Of a stretch of 64,000 nt of DNA, positions 47,501 to 58,898 are shown piece after piece. Source of the stretch: Oxytricha trifallax (lineage: Eukaryota; Ciliophora; Spirotrichea; Sporadotrichida; Oxytrichidae); NCBI GenBank assembly GCA_000711775.1, contig ARYC01000757.1:57522-121521 (forward strand), in the 5' to 3' direction. Positions within the stretch are counted from its first letter, which is position 1, and each line of letters opens with the position of its first letter. The notes beneath the pieces are model-generated. The model saw nothing but the letters and a program-made list of their open reading frames with translations. It was not told the DNA's origin and made no database searches. The position numbers and the translations under genes are program-made.

Positions 47501-49661
47501 ATTTTAGAAATACCCCGAATGCAGATTCCGAGAATTCTGAAAAACAGTCATCAAATCAAGTTTACACTTTAAAAATATCCGACCCTTAAGTATCCATATC
47601 GTAACCAAATAGTTTTTCTTTTGGAGGTTAAGACATCACTCACACCAGCAATTAATTTAACGGAACACTGCAATCCTTTACTTATAACATCCCCACTATA
47701 ATTCACTCATAAGTCCAGATTGACGATGACGACGACAACGCCTATTTTTATCCCAATAATGAAGATTAAGACGAGGACGATGGGTACGATACACCCAAAT
47801 CTAAGTACTCTGATGGTAAGAAAGTGGATATTGTTACAAACTTACTCAAACCTCAAAATATGGCACTTAGCTATAGCGCTATCAAATAATCTTAGGAGAG
47901 AACTAATTTATTGAGACAGTCCTATCAAGATATTAATTAACCATAACCAGCTTAAGAAATTAATCTACTGGCTTCACAATCAAGATTATAATGTGATATA
48001 AATTTTTAAATAGATTGCAACCTGGAAACTAAATCACTAGCATGTTGAGATAGTCGATGCAATCTTTGAGATAGAAAGACTCGGAATAATTTTCACCCAA
48101 TTTTAAAATCAGAATTGAAGATAGTAATTTCGACAATCCACTTCAAGATAGCATTTAAGTTTCTGGATTTGAATAAAAAGAGGCTAAAGATCATTAAGAT
48201 AACTAAACCTTATATCAGATCCCTCCACATGTTGCTAAAAAGATGAATGTTTTGTATAATAGCAAAAACATGCATTTCAGTGATATAAGACTAAACACTC
48301 CATTTCTTGGGGATGTAGATTCGTAAAGCAAAAATCATAGTGGCTTTGTCTTCGATAGCATTATGCTACAGAGTAACGATCTGGCGAATAATTATACTTA
48401 GTACAGTGGTTCGAGAAAAGGATCTAACATGATTACTGGTTAATCGATTTAAGAGTCGAAGCAAGCTGAAATAAACTCATACAACAACGACGATGATTAG
48501 ATTTTAAACGACGAAAACATAATGAATTTGGTTTCTGATTCTGAAGTTAGTCGCTTTGAGGATGAGATTTATCGTCCTCCAAAAGATCAATAAATTATGA
48601 TTGACTAGATTAATTAAGGAGGTGGTAAGCATAGAACTCATAACAGTGGGAATAATATATAGGGGTCCTCGGCTAGTGTTGTGTACAACTAAAAAGGATC
48701 ATCTTCAGACATCTTGTAACATCCCTCTCAAATATCTGGTCTGCCTTCAGTTTCTAGAAGAACTACTTCGCAAAATCATGATAAATAATGCAAAAGATTA
48801 TCTATGTCATAATGCTAAATTTGGTTTAATATTCAAATTAAAATGAATATCCACAAATAAAAATAATAACTCAAATATACTCATTATAAATGAATTTTAT
48901 AAAAATGTCAATTAATTGTGTGATACATTCTGCTTTAAAAAAATTGAAAAATAAAGATTAAAAATGGATCTATCTAAAATATTTTGCTAGTTATTTAAAA
49001 TAAAAAATTTTAATAATTTTTTTTTTATCAAACAATAAGAATAGTCTTATACCATTACTTTTCTTCATAGCTATTAATGAATCGTTAAGTCTAATTTAAG
49101 AACTCAGATAAGACCTACTCTAAGTACAGTTCTTAGAACATGGCAAAGTTCTTGAACAGAATCATGCAAAATGATGGCGAGGATGAGGACGAAGATGAAG
49201 ATGAATTTTATGACTAGGGCAATAGAACAAGCAGTATCACTCCAAATGGCTAAAATATGTAATTTCTAAGTTCTGCCATTGACATTATAACTTATATAGT
49301 AAAATCCTCATTTTTAATATGTAAATATTATGTAAAAATTTACTGATAAATTTTAATCAAGTAGAGAAAGTTGTTTATAAATTGTTTTAAAGAATTTTTA
49401 AGAATTTTCAATTTATAAATTATTCAAAATTATTAATAATATTATTGTTATAATGCCTTGAATAAAGATTCTGAGAATTTACTGAGCAGCAATAACTAAA
49501 ACAAAAAACGAAGCCTTGTCGACAGCAAGTAGGTTTTGGGGTTGATGGATTAATACAATAATAACCCAAAAAAGAAAAAGAAAACTTCAAAGATAAAAAT
49601 GGTTAATCAAAGGAAAAGCGTCAATTATGTTGAATATAAATTTCCAGATGAAAATAATTGA
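41563..49661 (+). CDS. Large N/Q/S-rich protein with myristoylation-type N-terminus
   Basis: ATG 41563: MGCNSSKQTIYLISDGKKVN, with Gly2/Cys3/Ser6 as in N-myristoylated, palmitoylated proteins. Many exons and IESs follow, all low-complexity: KRTSNNTPNSNDKISQQTS, FNQASIRDKNKPFIGIVTD, SKFDQEFSKIQGSSRQNKK, DLQEYEYTFQAKNSPGRKN, RNESNHQISGLNHNFQPSK. A 604-bp palindrome (43313-43916) and a 411-bp one (45084-45494) interrupt it. A long exon at about 47050-48030 includes HYLNADVFGNLNVALRMSKN and an acidic run QIDDDDDNAYFYPNNEDQDE. 48100-48810 includes IPPHVAKKMNVLYNSKNMHF. 49100-49260 includes NDGEDEDEDEDEFYDQ. The last exon (KRSLVDSKQVLGLMDQYNNN) ends at TGA 49659-49661. No domain recognised; probably a membrane-anchored disordered protein. 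More than one gene cannot be excluded. Confidence 0.55.
43313..43916. mobile_element. 604-bp palindrome with C8/G8 tracts, ATTTAA-flanked
   Basis: Inverted-repeat arms of about 290 bp starting TGGCTATGGGATCAAACACG and ending in its complement, meeting around a roughly 25-nt loop near 43614. A run of eight C (43331-43339 region) pairs with a run of G near 43889-43896. The 6-bp sequence ATTTAA lies directly outside both ends (43307-43312, 43917-43922). Arms differ in the 43380-43450 / 43780-43850 portion. No ORF. Unrelated in sequence to the TA-flanked family. Confidence 0.9.
45084..45494. mobile_element. TA-flanked palindromic element, copy 4
   Basis: 411-bp palindrome, ends TTGTAGAAATAC and AATTTCTACAA, TA at 45082-45083 and 45495-45496. 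Shares inner arm motifs GGCAGTTAAAGTTGGCCAAT and CGATCGAGGGC with the other copies. Lies within the large N/Q/S-rich gene, probably in an intron or IES. Confidence 0.88.
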
Positions 49662-50022
49662 GAATTTACACAAAAAAATAGAAAATAAAAATATAATTAT
49701 ATTTTATTATTTAATTTCTTACCAAAATCAATTAATATTAAATTATTAAATAAATAAATAATCATTTTGAATATTAATATTATATAGTGAATCTAAAAAT
49801 ATTATATACTTGATTATAGTGAACTTATTCCTAAGATATCTTAATAATAAAAACCTAAAATTAATAATTTAATATTATTTTTATTGAAATTATTGCTATC
49901 AAGTAATTTAAGCATACTTTTTGCCTGATAAAATAATTATGGGTACTAATTTTTTATGTAATTGAAAAATTTACTCAAATATTTAGAAATTTCTTTCTAG
50001 AAAAAATAAATTAAATATAAGC

Positions 50023-52089
50023 TCATGTATTTATGTTTTGAATCTCTTGAATAAATGTACTGTGATTTATAGCAGTATCTGCATCATAATTTTCTAGTCC
50101 AAATATCATTGACAGGGGTTTAAAATTTACAAATTAACCCAATTATCAATTTTATTTTTGGATCAATTGATAATCAAATAAAAATAGTTTCGAATTTGAA
50201 AGCATATTTTTGAATATAATGTCAAATATTTTCTCAGTATTTTCATAGTCAATTTTGTTCTACTCAAGAATAGATTATGGATATACTGTAGTTTTATCAT
50301 CTCCCTCTAAAAGTTACTAGGCTAAAATTTATTTTTAATCGTCTGGTATGAATTTAGATTATTTTCTTTTGCTCTGAGTCTGGTTCAGGGAAAGTGGGGG
50401 TGGGCCATCTCTAACTGGCGACACATCTGACTTTCCTTGTTTAAGAAATACAAAAATTTATGAAAAGTTTAAAATGATGTTATTCATAAATGTTTCTAAC
50501 TAGATCCATTTTTCTATAAAGATAAATTAGAAGGTTGCTAACCTCCATTGGTTCCTTTGTTAAAATTCGATTGAGTACCCTTCATATTGCTGCTTTACTG
50601 TCCTGAGGTTTAAAAATTTGCTACATCGTTTCTACTATTTTTCTTCTAATTTGGACTTTGCCTATAAGGTTGTTGTGACTTACTGGCTTAATCGTGCTTC
50701 TACTGTCCTGCAAAATTACTCTTATTTTATATATTAAAATCAAAGTAAATAATTAAAAAAATCATATTATTTTGAAGCTATGAATTAATGTGTTAGGCCA
50801 CTGATGGACTTCTATTCTGATTATTATCAAAAGAAGTAATAAAGGATTTTTGCCATTAATTATTCAAAATTATGTATGGCAATTAAAAATACATTTATAG
50901 TAATGATAGAGCATTTACATAATTATATTTTCAGTTCAATTCATAAGATTATTTAAGCTATTTTGTAAAAAATATTATCTTTTTCTAGCCGCTTATTAAA
51001 TTCATCATTATATAAGTTTTTAATACATCTCTTCACTCATAATAAATACATCAAAATTCTATTGATAAATTTCTTTATTTTTATTTAAATCCAAAATAAA
51101 TTCTAATTCTCCAACATTATGCTTCATAGCATTGATTTTGTTGCCCCCTTTGTTTTAGCTTTAATTTCTATTCTGACTATGATTTTGATGATGATTATTT
51201 CTAGAATGATTTGGATTGCTATCATTAATGCCTCCTTTCGTTTGTTTCTACTTTGGTTATTTTAATTTTTTCTAATTAAGTTCGATGTTTCTTAGTAATG
51301 CCTGCTGAATCACTTTTATAGCTTCTTCTAAATTTGAATAAAATATTATCTTTGAGGTATTTTCTGTAAAAATTACATAACATAGTTATTAAATTAATAA
51401 TTAAATTTGCAAGATAAACGTCTCCGTTCTCTATGACATCCATGTATTTCAAGTTTAAATTAAAAAATAAAGAAAGTTTATGGCTTCTATTATTTTCTTG
51501 ATTCTTTCGAGTTCAGCCTAGATTTTCTTCACTTAAAAATAATTATTAATTATATAAACTAAACTGGCTTCTAGAGATCAGGAACTATGTACCACTTTAT
51601 GTCTTAGAAAAAGTTTAAAAATATATAACTATTTTATATAAAATATTCTTATATTAAACGTATAAATAAAGTCTATAATGAAATGCAAAAGACCATCAGG
51701 TTTATATGATATGATTGAATTTATGAAAAAATTATAAATATTCACTAAGGTCCCCCTCGTCAATTAGTTCGAATTTCAATTTACTGAATTAGTTTCTTTA
51801 AGCGTTTCTTTTTAAATCAATTACTATTTTATTTATTATAAAAACAGAGGTGAATTTTTACAGTATCAAACAATTGAAAAAATCTTTATTTTTTAAACTA
51901 ATTATAAATGTGATTTAAAGAATTATGCTAGAAAAATTTATCCATATTTCCTAAAAAATGATGTTAAGAAGCTTTTTTTATTACTTATATTCACTTACTC
52001 TGATCTTCTTGTCTTATTGAGAATTAAATATAAGGTTGTGAGCCACCATTTTCATCATAAGAAGATTTTTTTACACCAAATTTAATCAT
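50023..52089 (-). CDS. Scrambled gene, locus A (5' end, alternate MDSs and 3' end)
   Basis: ATG 52089-52087 (MIKFGVKKSSYDENGGSQPY) to TGA 50025-50023 (FIQEIQNINT). At 51737-51813 a segment NQFSKLKFELIDEGD lies between two pointers that recur at 58.2 kb; a third pointer is at 51693-51701, after which PDGLLHFIIDFIYT follows. Later segments: IKWYIVPDLQKP, QAELERIKKIIEAINLKYMD (after a small AAACTT-bounded IES), SKIIFYSNLEEAIKVIQQAL, an N/H/Q-rich stretch (NPNHSRNNHHQNHSQNRN), GELEFILDLNKNKEIYQQNF, GTQSNFNKGTNGGQQPSNLS and SDVSPVRDGPPPLSLNQTQS. No family recognised. The missing alternate segments are at 57.7-58.8 kb. Confidence 0.65.
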
Positions 52090-52201
52090 ATTTTTAAAAT
52101 TAATGATTTAATCATAATCTAGATGTATAAAAATTATAAATTTTATGGACTAAAAATGCTAATTTTACTTAAAGAATTTCTAATACACTAGCATCTAATT
52201 T

Positions 52202-52606
52202 TCATAGATACCATTCATTAAAATTATTATTAATATTATTTTTGATTTTAATAAATAATTTCTTAACAATTTTATGTAAATTCCCATCGTCATCCTAGCA
52301 CATCAATGATATGACTTTCAATAACAATATCTACTATGTAAGATTCTATTTTTTCTCATCATAGTAATAAATCCCCTCTACTAAATCAATCCACCTCCCT
52401 AAATTCTAAAAATTTATCAATCTTTTATCGTTCATTAATGAGTAATTTTGGAAACCCCCTGTCACATCACCTATGCGAGATAATCTATAGGATTCTTTAA
52501 ATATTTTGTCTGCTTTTTTAATATTGTCGCCCAGTAATTCTGCAAATAAAATATCGTCGTATTGTGATAAGATTCCACCAACTACCTCATTGCCCTTTAT
52601 CATCAA
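52202..52606 (-). CDS. Small unknown protein or segment, 134 aa
   Basis: Open frame from ATG 52606 to TGA 52204-52202 with TAA/TAG as Gln. MMIKGNEVVGGILSQYDDIL, LLGDNIKKADKIFKESYRLS and WIDLVEGIYYYDEKKQN have normal protein composition. No family recognised. It lies 113 bp upstream of the scrambled gene's ATG on the same strand and might be an extra MDS rather than a separate gene. Confidence 0.5.
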
Positions 52607-53278
52607 ATAAATAAATAGGAATTTAGTCGATTATATGTATTTAAATAATTAAATTATTTATTGCAAATTTTTTTATTATAAATTGATAATTTAAAGGCTG
52701 AATAAGGAGTTCTAGAAATCTATATTAAACTACTGGAGCTAATATTATACAAAAGAACACCATATGAGGGAAGGTACAAATATTCAAAGAATAAAAGATT
52801 TGTTGAGATAATCCCAAGTATATTATAATTTAAACTAATGAATGATGTATATTAATGAAATCTATATATAATAGAAATTGGTCTGACTATTAAATTGTTG
52901 ATTAAATTTAAATATTGCTTTGAAAAAGTATGCAGACTATTATTAATCTTTTTTCTAATAGTATAGACAACATCTTTTATTTTCATGTTTTAAAAGAATT
53001 ATTTTTTATTAGTCTATGAATTTTTGAAAATATGATTCCTTTAAATTCTTTATAATTTCTTTGCGTGATTATAAAAGCGCAATTTAGAAAAGTTTTAAGC
53101 AAAATTACTGAAAAATCTTTTTTTCTTTTATAATTAAAATTAATATTGCTTTATCTAAACTTAACTTAATTTAATTTAAAGTATTCTATTTAATTCAATC
53201 AATTTTTCAAATAATGTTTGGTGTTTAGAAATTAATTTATATATATATAGATATGTTGAATGGGGTTTAATAAAGAGA
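52607..53278. other. AT-rich spacer
   Basis: No protein-like frame or repeats seen between divergent units. Confidence 0.45.
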
Positions 53279-53731
53279 ATGAAATAAGCTGAAATAGATC
53301 TTAAAAATCAAAATTAAATACTTTAAAATTAATAGAAAAATCAGCAAATTGATCCAAATTCAAAGGCTAACCAAATTACCACTGGACAGCTATTAAATAT
53401 TTTAAGTTTATTATACATGTTAAAAATATATTTACTCTAATTTTTAAAATAGCCAGGAGTAATTGAAACAAGGCCGGGTAGTACAATGCCTGGAGGTAAC
53501 AACAATAATACTCCAAATTAAGGTGTCTAACAATAGATCAGTCAACCTTAATAACAAACTTAACAACCAACCGCTGCTTAGCCAAATCCAACATAACAAC
53601 CAAATAATTAACAATAAAACAATAATAACTAAGATGTATAATTGCTTTCTCCATTTTAAGTTGTAGAATATAAAATATTTAAAAGAATTTAATTATTAAT
53701 ACTTTATTTATTCTTTTTTATTATTAATTGA
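53279..53731 (+). CDS. Small Q/N-rich protein
   Basis: ATG 53279 (MKQAEIDLKNQNQILQNQQK), then ITTGQLLNIL before a GT-AG intron (about 53404-53452), then PGVIETRPGSTMPGGNNNN and a Q/N/P-rich tract (PQQQTQQPTAAQPNPTQQPN), then DVQLLSPFQVVEYKIFKRIQ. TGA 53729-53731. Most Gln are TAA/TAG or CAA, so the standard code hides it. Unknown function; the short helical N-terminus plus prion-like tail resembles many ciliate regulatory proteins, but nothing specific can be said. Confidence 0.6.
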
Positions 53732-54329
53732 GACTACAAAACTAAATCTACCTTATTTTCATCATTTTTATAATAACTTCATTCTTTTAATAATAAAATA
53801 TATTATATATTAATTATAACACTTAAGTATAACCCAGTTTGCACATGTTTAATTCTATAGAATTGATCCCATTGTACTATAATTAATTTAATTTTAATTA
53901 TATTACCAGTTATACTATAATATTATTATATATAGATAGATTAAAAGAGAGGAATTTTACTTACTTTTAGTGGCTTAAAATGGTCTAAGTTTCTATATTT
54001 CCCACAGATATCTCGCTTTGTTATTTTCTTCGTTATTGTTTGAAAATATTTGAATTTAGAATAACATATTCAATGATTTTTATGCAATCAATATATAGAA
54101 TTTTAATTAAATATTGGTGAAACAAAAAGGATATATTTTTGCTCAGTATAAACTTAAATTATTAATTATTAAAAATATTAAGAATAAAAACTTAATAAGC
54201 AATATCTATCTCAATATAAATTTTATTTTAAATAATTTAGATAATTAATAATAATTATTATAGCAACTTTATATTCAACCTCTTTATCTTTTATTAAATA
54301 ATAAAATAATGACTATTTAATAAAAGTAT
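53732..54329. other. AT-rich spacer
   Basis: No protein-like frame seen. Confidence 0.45.
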
Positions 54330-57140
54330 AAATTTGAATTGAATTATTACTTTATCCGATGGATTTTAATCAGCTGTTTTGCTACCTATCAATTTGATTT
54401 CTCTTAAAGCGTTTCCTTAAGTAGCTGGTCTATTTTAAATCTACTGTTGTTTATCTTTCTCTAAAATTTCCTTTTCAAGTTTTAGCAAGTCGTTTATCTC
54501 TAATTCAAATTACTAAAAGTTAAATTTTTATTTTTCTTTGAATTTATAACATTATTGTATTAAATTATTTAAAATAATAATGTAAAATCTCTTACTTTAA
54601 ATGATCTGGATATTTAGGAAGAGTAGATACTACGCTAGGCATTTATACAGATAAAAAACCATTGGCTTATTTATGTTAAAATCTTATCAACTATCCAGAT
54701 TTCAATATTTCTTAGAATAAATTAAGAAATTTAAAATCTAGAAGGACAATAAATTCTACCTTAAATCTTAAAATAAGGCTTTTTACTATTCTAAGTCTAA
54801 TGATACTAGGTAAGGGAGTTATCAAGTCTGTAGTATTTTAGAACTCCATTTTTTAAATATAATTTATTTAATTCCTCTAATATGCTGATAATTAAGGGTT
54901 TCCCTTCATTATTATATAGGGAAGTAGGATTAATAAAAGGCTCATTCTTTTAAAAATAAAATGTTAATATTAAAAGAAGCTAATGAGTAGTTTTTCTATA
55001 TTAAGCTATCACATCGAAGGGACAGGGACCCCATTTTCAGGAATGTTGAAATTCAGTTAAATTTTACTCATTTTCCTCTTCAAAAAACAGAAGTCAACGA
55101 GCATTTCTTTCGATCATTAAAGATTTTCAAGATTTTTTTTTTCTTCATAAATAATTATAAGTCAAGGAGTTTTCTTCAACTCTTTGTGATTGATTAAGTA
55201 TTAAATTATTACATGCTATAACTAATATAATTCATTTGACTTATTAATTATTATTAATATTTCTTCATAGTCCTCTGTGTCATTAGCGAAATTGTAAGGC
55301 TAAAATAGTCTCGCTTTATATTAAATTGAGTAAATAATCTATGTTGTTGAAACAAAGGGATCAATGAAATTCTAGAATAAGAATGCATCCTGGTAGAGAA
55401 TAATTTGACCGTTTTGTCTTAGTCTATCAGATGGAGAGATAGTTTATTTATTTTGAACATTTATTATAAAAATGTAATTTATTTTATTTAAAATCTTCAG
55501 AACGCTCTTGTAAAAGAAAATTAGGAAAATACTTATCTAAACTAGCAAATGAATGGCTCTAAAGGACTTATTAAAAATTATCATTTTTTTATAATAGATT
55601 GTTGCAATCAATTTAAATTTTTGGTTAATCTCATAATGATTGCATGTCTCGATTTGAAAAAGAGCGTTTTTAAATGAAGTGAAAGCGTCTGGTTGATCTT
55701 GAAAATTTCTTGACACCACATTCAAACTCAAGTTTGTAACACCATAACATATGTATTTATAAAAAATAATTATTGGGGTTTTATAATTAAATGAAAATTT
55801 ATAATTTGCTGAGTAAATTGAAAATTATAATTAAAGGAAGAGTTTTAAGTGGCATTCTCACTAAGTATCAAGAGTCCTCATAAAATATTGATGATGAGCT
55901 CCAAAAAGTTAAGGAAAATCTCAAAAACTTCCATATCCTTCTCCACATCATGAATAAATATATTTAATACTTAAATTATTATTTTAATAAATTTAAAAAT
56001 TTATGAAGGAGTGCAAACAAAAAGATAATTTAATTTTCTTGATAAAGATGAAAATGAAGAGGTGTCAATGTTAAGTATCGAGATTCTAATTTTGCTACTT
56101 AATGGATTAGAGTTTATATATCGATTTTAGAAAGAAAAAAGAATTTATATAAATATTCTCAACTCTTATTGATTTTCCTTGATGAACAAAAAAAGTTGCT
56201 CTTAAATCTAATAAAAAAATTAAAAAAAAGCTTAAGTTATATCTTACTTCGGCGCCTAATCCATTATTACAAATTTAATTATAATGCATAAAATGGAGTG
56301 ATTATCTAATTTATATTTGAGAAATGAAACTTGCAAGAATTATTTTAAACATTATCAGATTAAAACTTCAATTTTTAAAACAAACTCTAATACTTCGTTA
56401 GTTATCATTATTAATATAAAGGATTGATATAAATTTCCATAAATTTATTCTTTAAACATTGCTTATTATATTATTTCAAAAGATCAAAAATAGGTTTAAT
56501 TAATAAAATATTATAAAATAAGTTTGGAATCAATAGTTTGTGTGCTATGTTATTATTTCTTCCATAATTTAGCTTATGAATAATACTATTTTCATCTGAA
56601 TTATCTTTATCAAGATACTTCAGGAGATATTCAGAGAGTTTGCACTCTTTCATATTAAATAGAATTAATTTATTTGAAATTTAAGTTATGGCCTAGAAAT
56701 TTATTAAATCCCTTCCTTTGAAATTTTCTAACAATTTTAAAAATAAAAATCAAGAGATTTTCTGTTTTTTTATAAATTTGAAATTTAAATATTAATGATG
56801 CCACTTAACACTCTAAGAATATAAATTCTCTATTCTTGGACTTGCAAACCAGATATCATGTTTTAAAAGAAATTGTTTATTGCATCATTAGATGAATTAG
56901 ATTTTATTACTTAATTAAGAAACTTAATTTATAGATTGAAAATTTTAATACTTTTTTTATGACAACTTGAAGTCAAACTATAAGAGATGGTTAGAAATTT
57001 GTAAATATTATTGTAATTGATACTTACTGAGCTAATAATGACTTCTGTGATTTCTTTGATATCTTTCTTTGGATCAATTATATAAAAATTAGTGTTTTTA
57101 TTTAGCAATTACTATATATAAATGACCGGGGTTTCATTCA
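54330..57140 (-). CDS. IP3/ryanodine receptor-like channel gene, scrambled, partial
   Basis: Minus-strand segments in descending order. 55765-55590: GVTNLSLNVVSRNFQDQPDA then FKNALFQIETCNHYEINQKF, like the N-terminal IP3-receptor trefoil 'RCVVQP...KFRDCLFKVCPMNRY'. 55450-55240: SDRLRQNGQIILYQDAFLF, RLFQPYNFANDTEDYEE. 55125-55030: SKIQLNFNIPENGVPVP. 54745-54600: FQEILKSGQLIRFQHKQANG, a MIR motif. 54510-54340: a coiled coil LKLEKEILEKDKQQQIQNR. At higher coordinates, 57140-57030 (IIDPKKDIKEITEVIISS before a GTAAG donor), 56960-56798 (GLQVQEQRIYILRVLSG) and 56646-56480 (KECKLSEYLLKYLDKDNSDE) appear to be later parts. One segment is inverted (55845-56018). A channel of this type would release Ca2+ from internal stores. 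The pore region was not found, so the gene is incomplete here. Confidence 0.45.
55845..56018 (+). other. Inverted MDS of the scrambled channel-like gene
   Basis: + strand segment bounded by TTAAGTGGCAT (55845-55855) and GAGTGCAAAC (56009-56018). Both strings recur in inverse orientation at 56798-56808 and 56637-56646. Joining the first pair gives YILRVLSGILTKYQESSQN in one frame across strands. Inside, a small IES bounded by ATGAA (about 55969 and 56003) brings HILLHIM into frame with KECKLSEYLLK at the second pair. Sequence after 56018 on the + strand also has an open frame (EVSMLSIEILILLLNG), so a neighbouring + MDS is possible. Confidence 0.7.
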
Positions 57141-57740
57141 TAATAAAAATACATTAAACTTAAATATTTTGTTTTCAAATTTAGATCAAGCAACTTAGAT
57201 TGATTAAAAACTTTCTTGACAAATTGTTAAAATTCATTGTGCATTGCAATTTGCTTTTCTTAAGTTTTAATCATACATTTATTTATATATAAATTTATTT
57301 ATTATGTAATTAATATATTAAAAAATTAACCATATTAGCTCTTAATTATTCAGTTAATGTTTATCTCTGCTATGCACTGTATAGTAAATGATTGTCATTT
57401 AAGTATTCTAGGCAAATATTCACAAACATATAATAAAGAAAAGAATTTTTAAATAATGTGAAAATAATTACAACTATTAAATTATATTAATTGTGGTTAA
57501 ATATAAACATTTATTAAAATTTATTAAGCAATATAGATACTGACTGATTTATGTCCAAGTTATTACTATTTAGAGTCTACTTTTTCGAATTCCAAATCTT
57601 AATGGCTCATTTAAATTTAATCTTGGACATGCTCGTAAAACTTATATACTTGATTATGGAAATAAAATAAAAAAATTCAAATATTATTCTTAGTATATAT
57701 TTATTCAATATATAAATCTAAATTTTATTGCATTAAAAGG

Positions 57741-58795
57741 CCATCAGGTGTTTAGGGATGTATGACTTTAATGTCAATAATTTTATTATGAATATTTAAG
57801 CTTCATAATTGAATTAATTAACCATTTTAAAAATCGAATATTTTTATTCATTTTTGATTTACTTACAATCCCTTGTGAAAATAATTCATATTCACTATGC
57901 TTTTTAAAATTAAAATCCTTAAGCAATAAATTTAAATTTTTTAATAATAAAAAATGTATCTTATAAAAGCCCATATGATTTGCATCAATATCTAAAAACT
58001 TAGACCTTAATTTTCTTCATGAAAAATCTAATTTATTTCTTTTAATGTAAATCTAAATGCTTGAAAAATAATTTTGTTTAAATTATAATAAGTTTTAATA
58101 AATTTACCCTATAAGGTCTATTAAGAGTCTTACTGAAATAAGACATGTATTTTAATTATATTATAATAAGAAATACTTTAACTTAAATTATTTAATATAG
58201 GTATCTCCAATATTCACTAAGGCAAAATTAGAATATTTTTTCCAATATTTATTCTAAGCGTTTCTTTTTTAAATAGTACCCTCATCAAATTAGGTTTTGT
58301 GGGTAATGACCCCTTGTGGGGGCCGCTAAAAAATTTTTCTCTTATTATTATAAAATGTTCTAAAAATGATTAACACATCAAAGTAACATATTATAACAAA
58401 TTAACTAGCTCTAAAATGACATTTCCAAGGAATCTAGAGCAACACAGATAATAATAGCATTTCACATTAACATCTTAAAAACATTAGATTTTGAATAAAA
58501 ATTACTATTTTTTAAAAAAATATTTTATGTATAATATATTTGTAATTTCACTAATTTATTTACTTATTTAATGATTAAATGTTTCTAGCATGAATTACTT
58601 TTTATTAATGTTAAAATATAGATCATTATACTTGAACGATTGTATTAAAAAATTTTTAAACATTTAAACATTATATAAGAATTAGAGAAAAAAAATTTAG
58701 AGGCCCCCACAATGAGCCATTACACGGTTTTATTAGTTTCTAACTCTTTTTACTTTATTGACTCAATATTTTAATTGTCAAAAAAATATTAATGA
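57741..58795 (-). CDS. Scrambled gene, locus B (alternate MDSs)
   Basis: Carries the segments missing from locus A at 50-52 kb. In descending order: 58795-58255 codes IESIKQKELETNKTQFDEGT then IQKRNA (the element at 58299-58725 must be skipped) and ends in pointer TAAGCGTTTCTTTTT; a 32-bp filler follows; 58222-57741 starts in pointer AATATTCACTAAGG with LSEYWRYLYQII, continues through exons (KLRSKFLDIDANHMGFYKIH, LLKDFNFKKHSEYELFSQGI before a GTAAG donor), then IIDIKVIHPQTPDG ending at pointer CCATCAGGT. Frames continue into locus A at each pointer. Confidence 0.75.
58299..58725. mobile_element. 427-bp TIR element within a scrambled MDS
   Basis: Inverted ends GTGGGTAATGACCCCTTGTG and, complemented, GTGTAATGGCTCATTGTGGG, both running on through GGGGCC(G/T)CTAAA into T-rich TTTTTCTCT. 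GGTTTT flanks both sides (58293-58298, 58726-58731). Skipping the element with one GGTTTT keeps the coding frame ELETNKTQFDEG open. AT-rich interior without ORF. Confidence 0.8.
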
Positions 58796-58898
58796 TAAAA
58801 TCAATATAAAACCCCAATGCTGTTATTTACAATTTTTTGTAGAAGATGAAAATTAAATCTAAAACAATTACTCTTAGCATATTACTCAATGATTCACT

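Noticed and set aside
49803-57657. 16-bp match TTATATACTTGATTAT at about 49.80 kb and 57.64 kb, possible fourth pointer
   Set aside because: AT-rich, lies beyond the stop codon of the scrambled gene at 50023, and no frame continuity could be shown.
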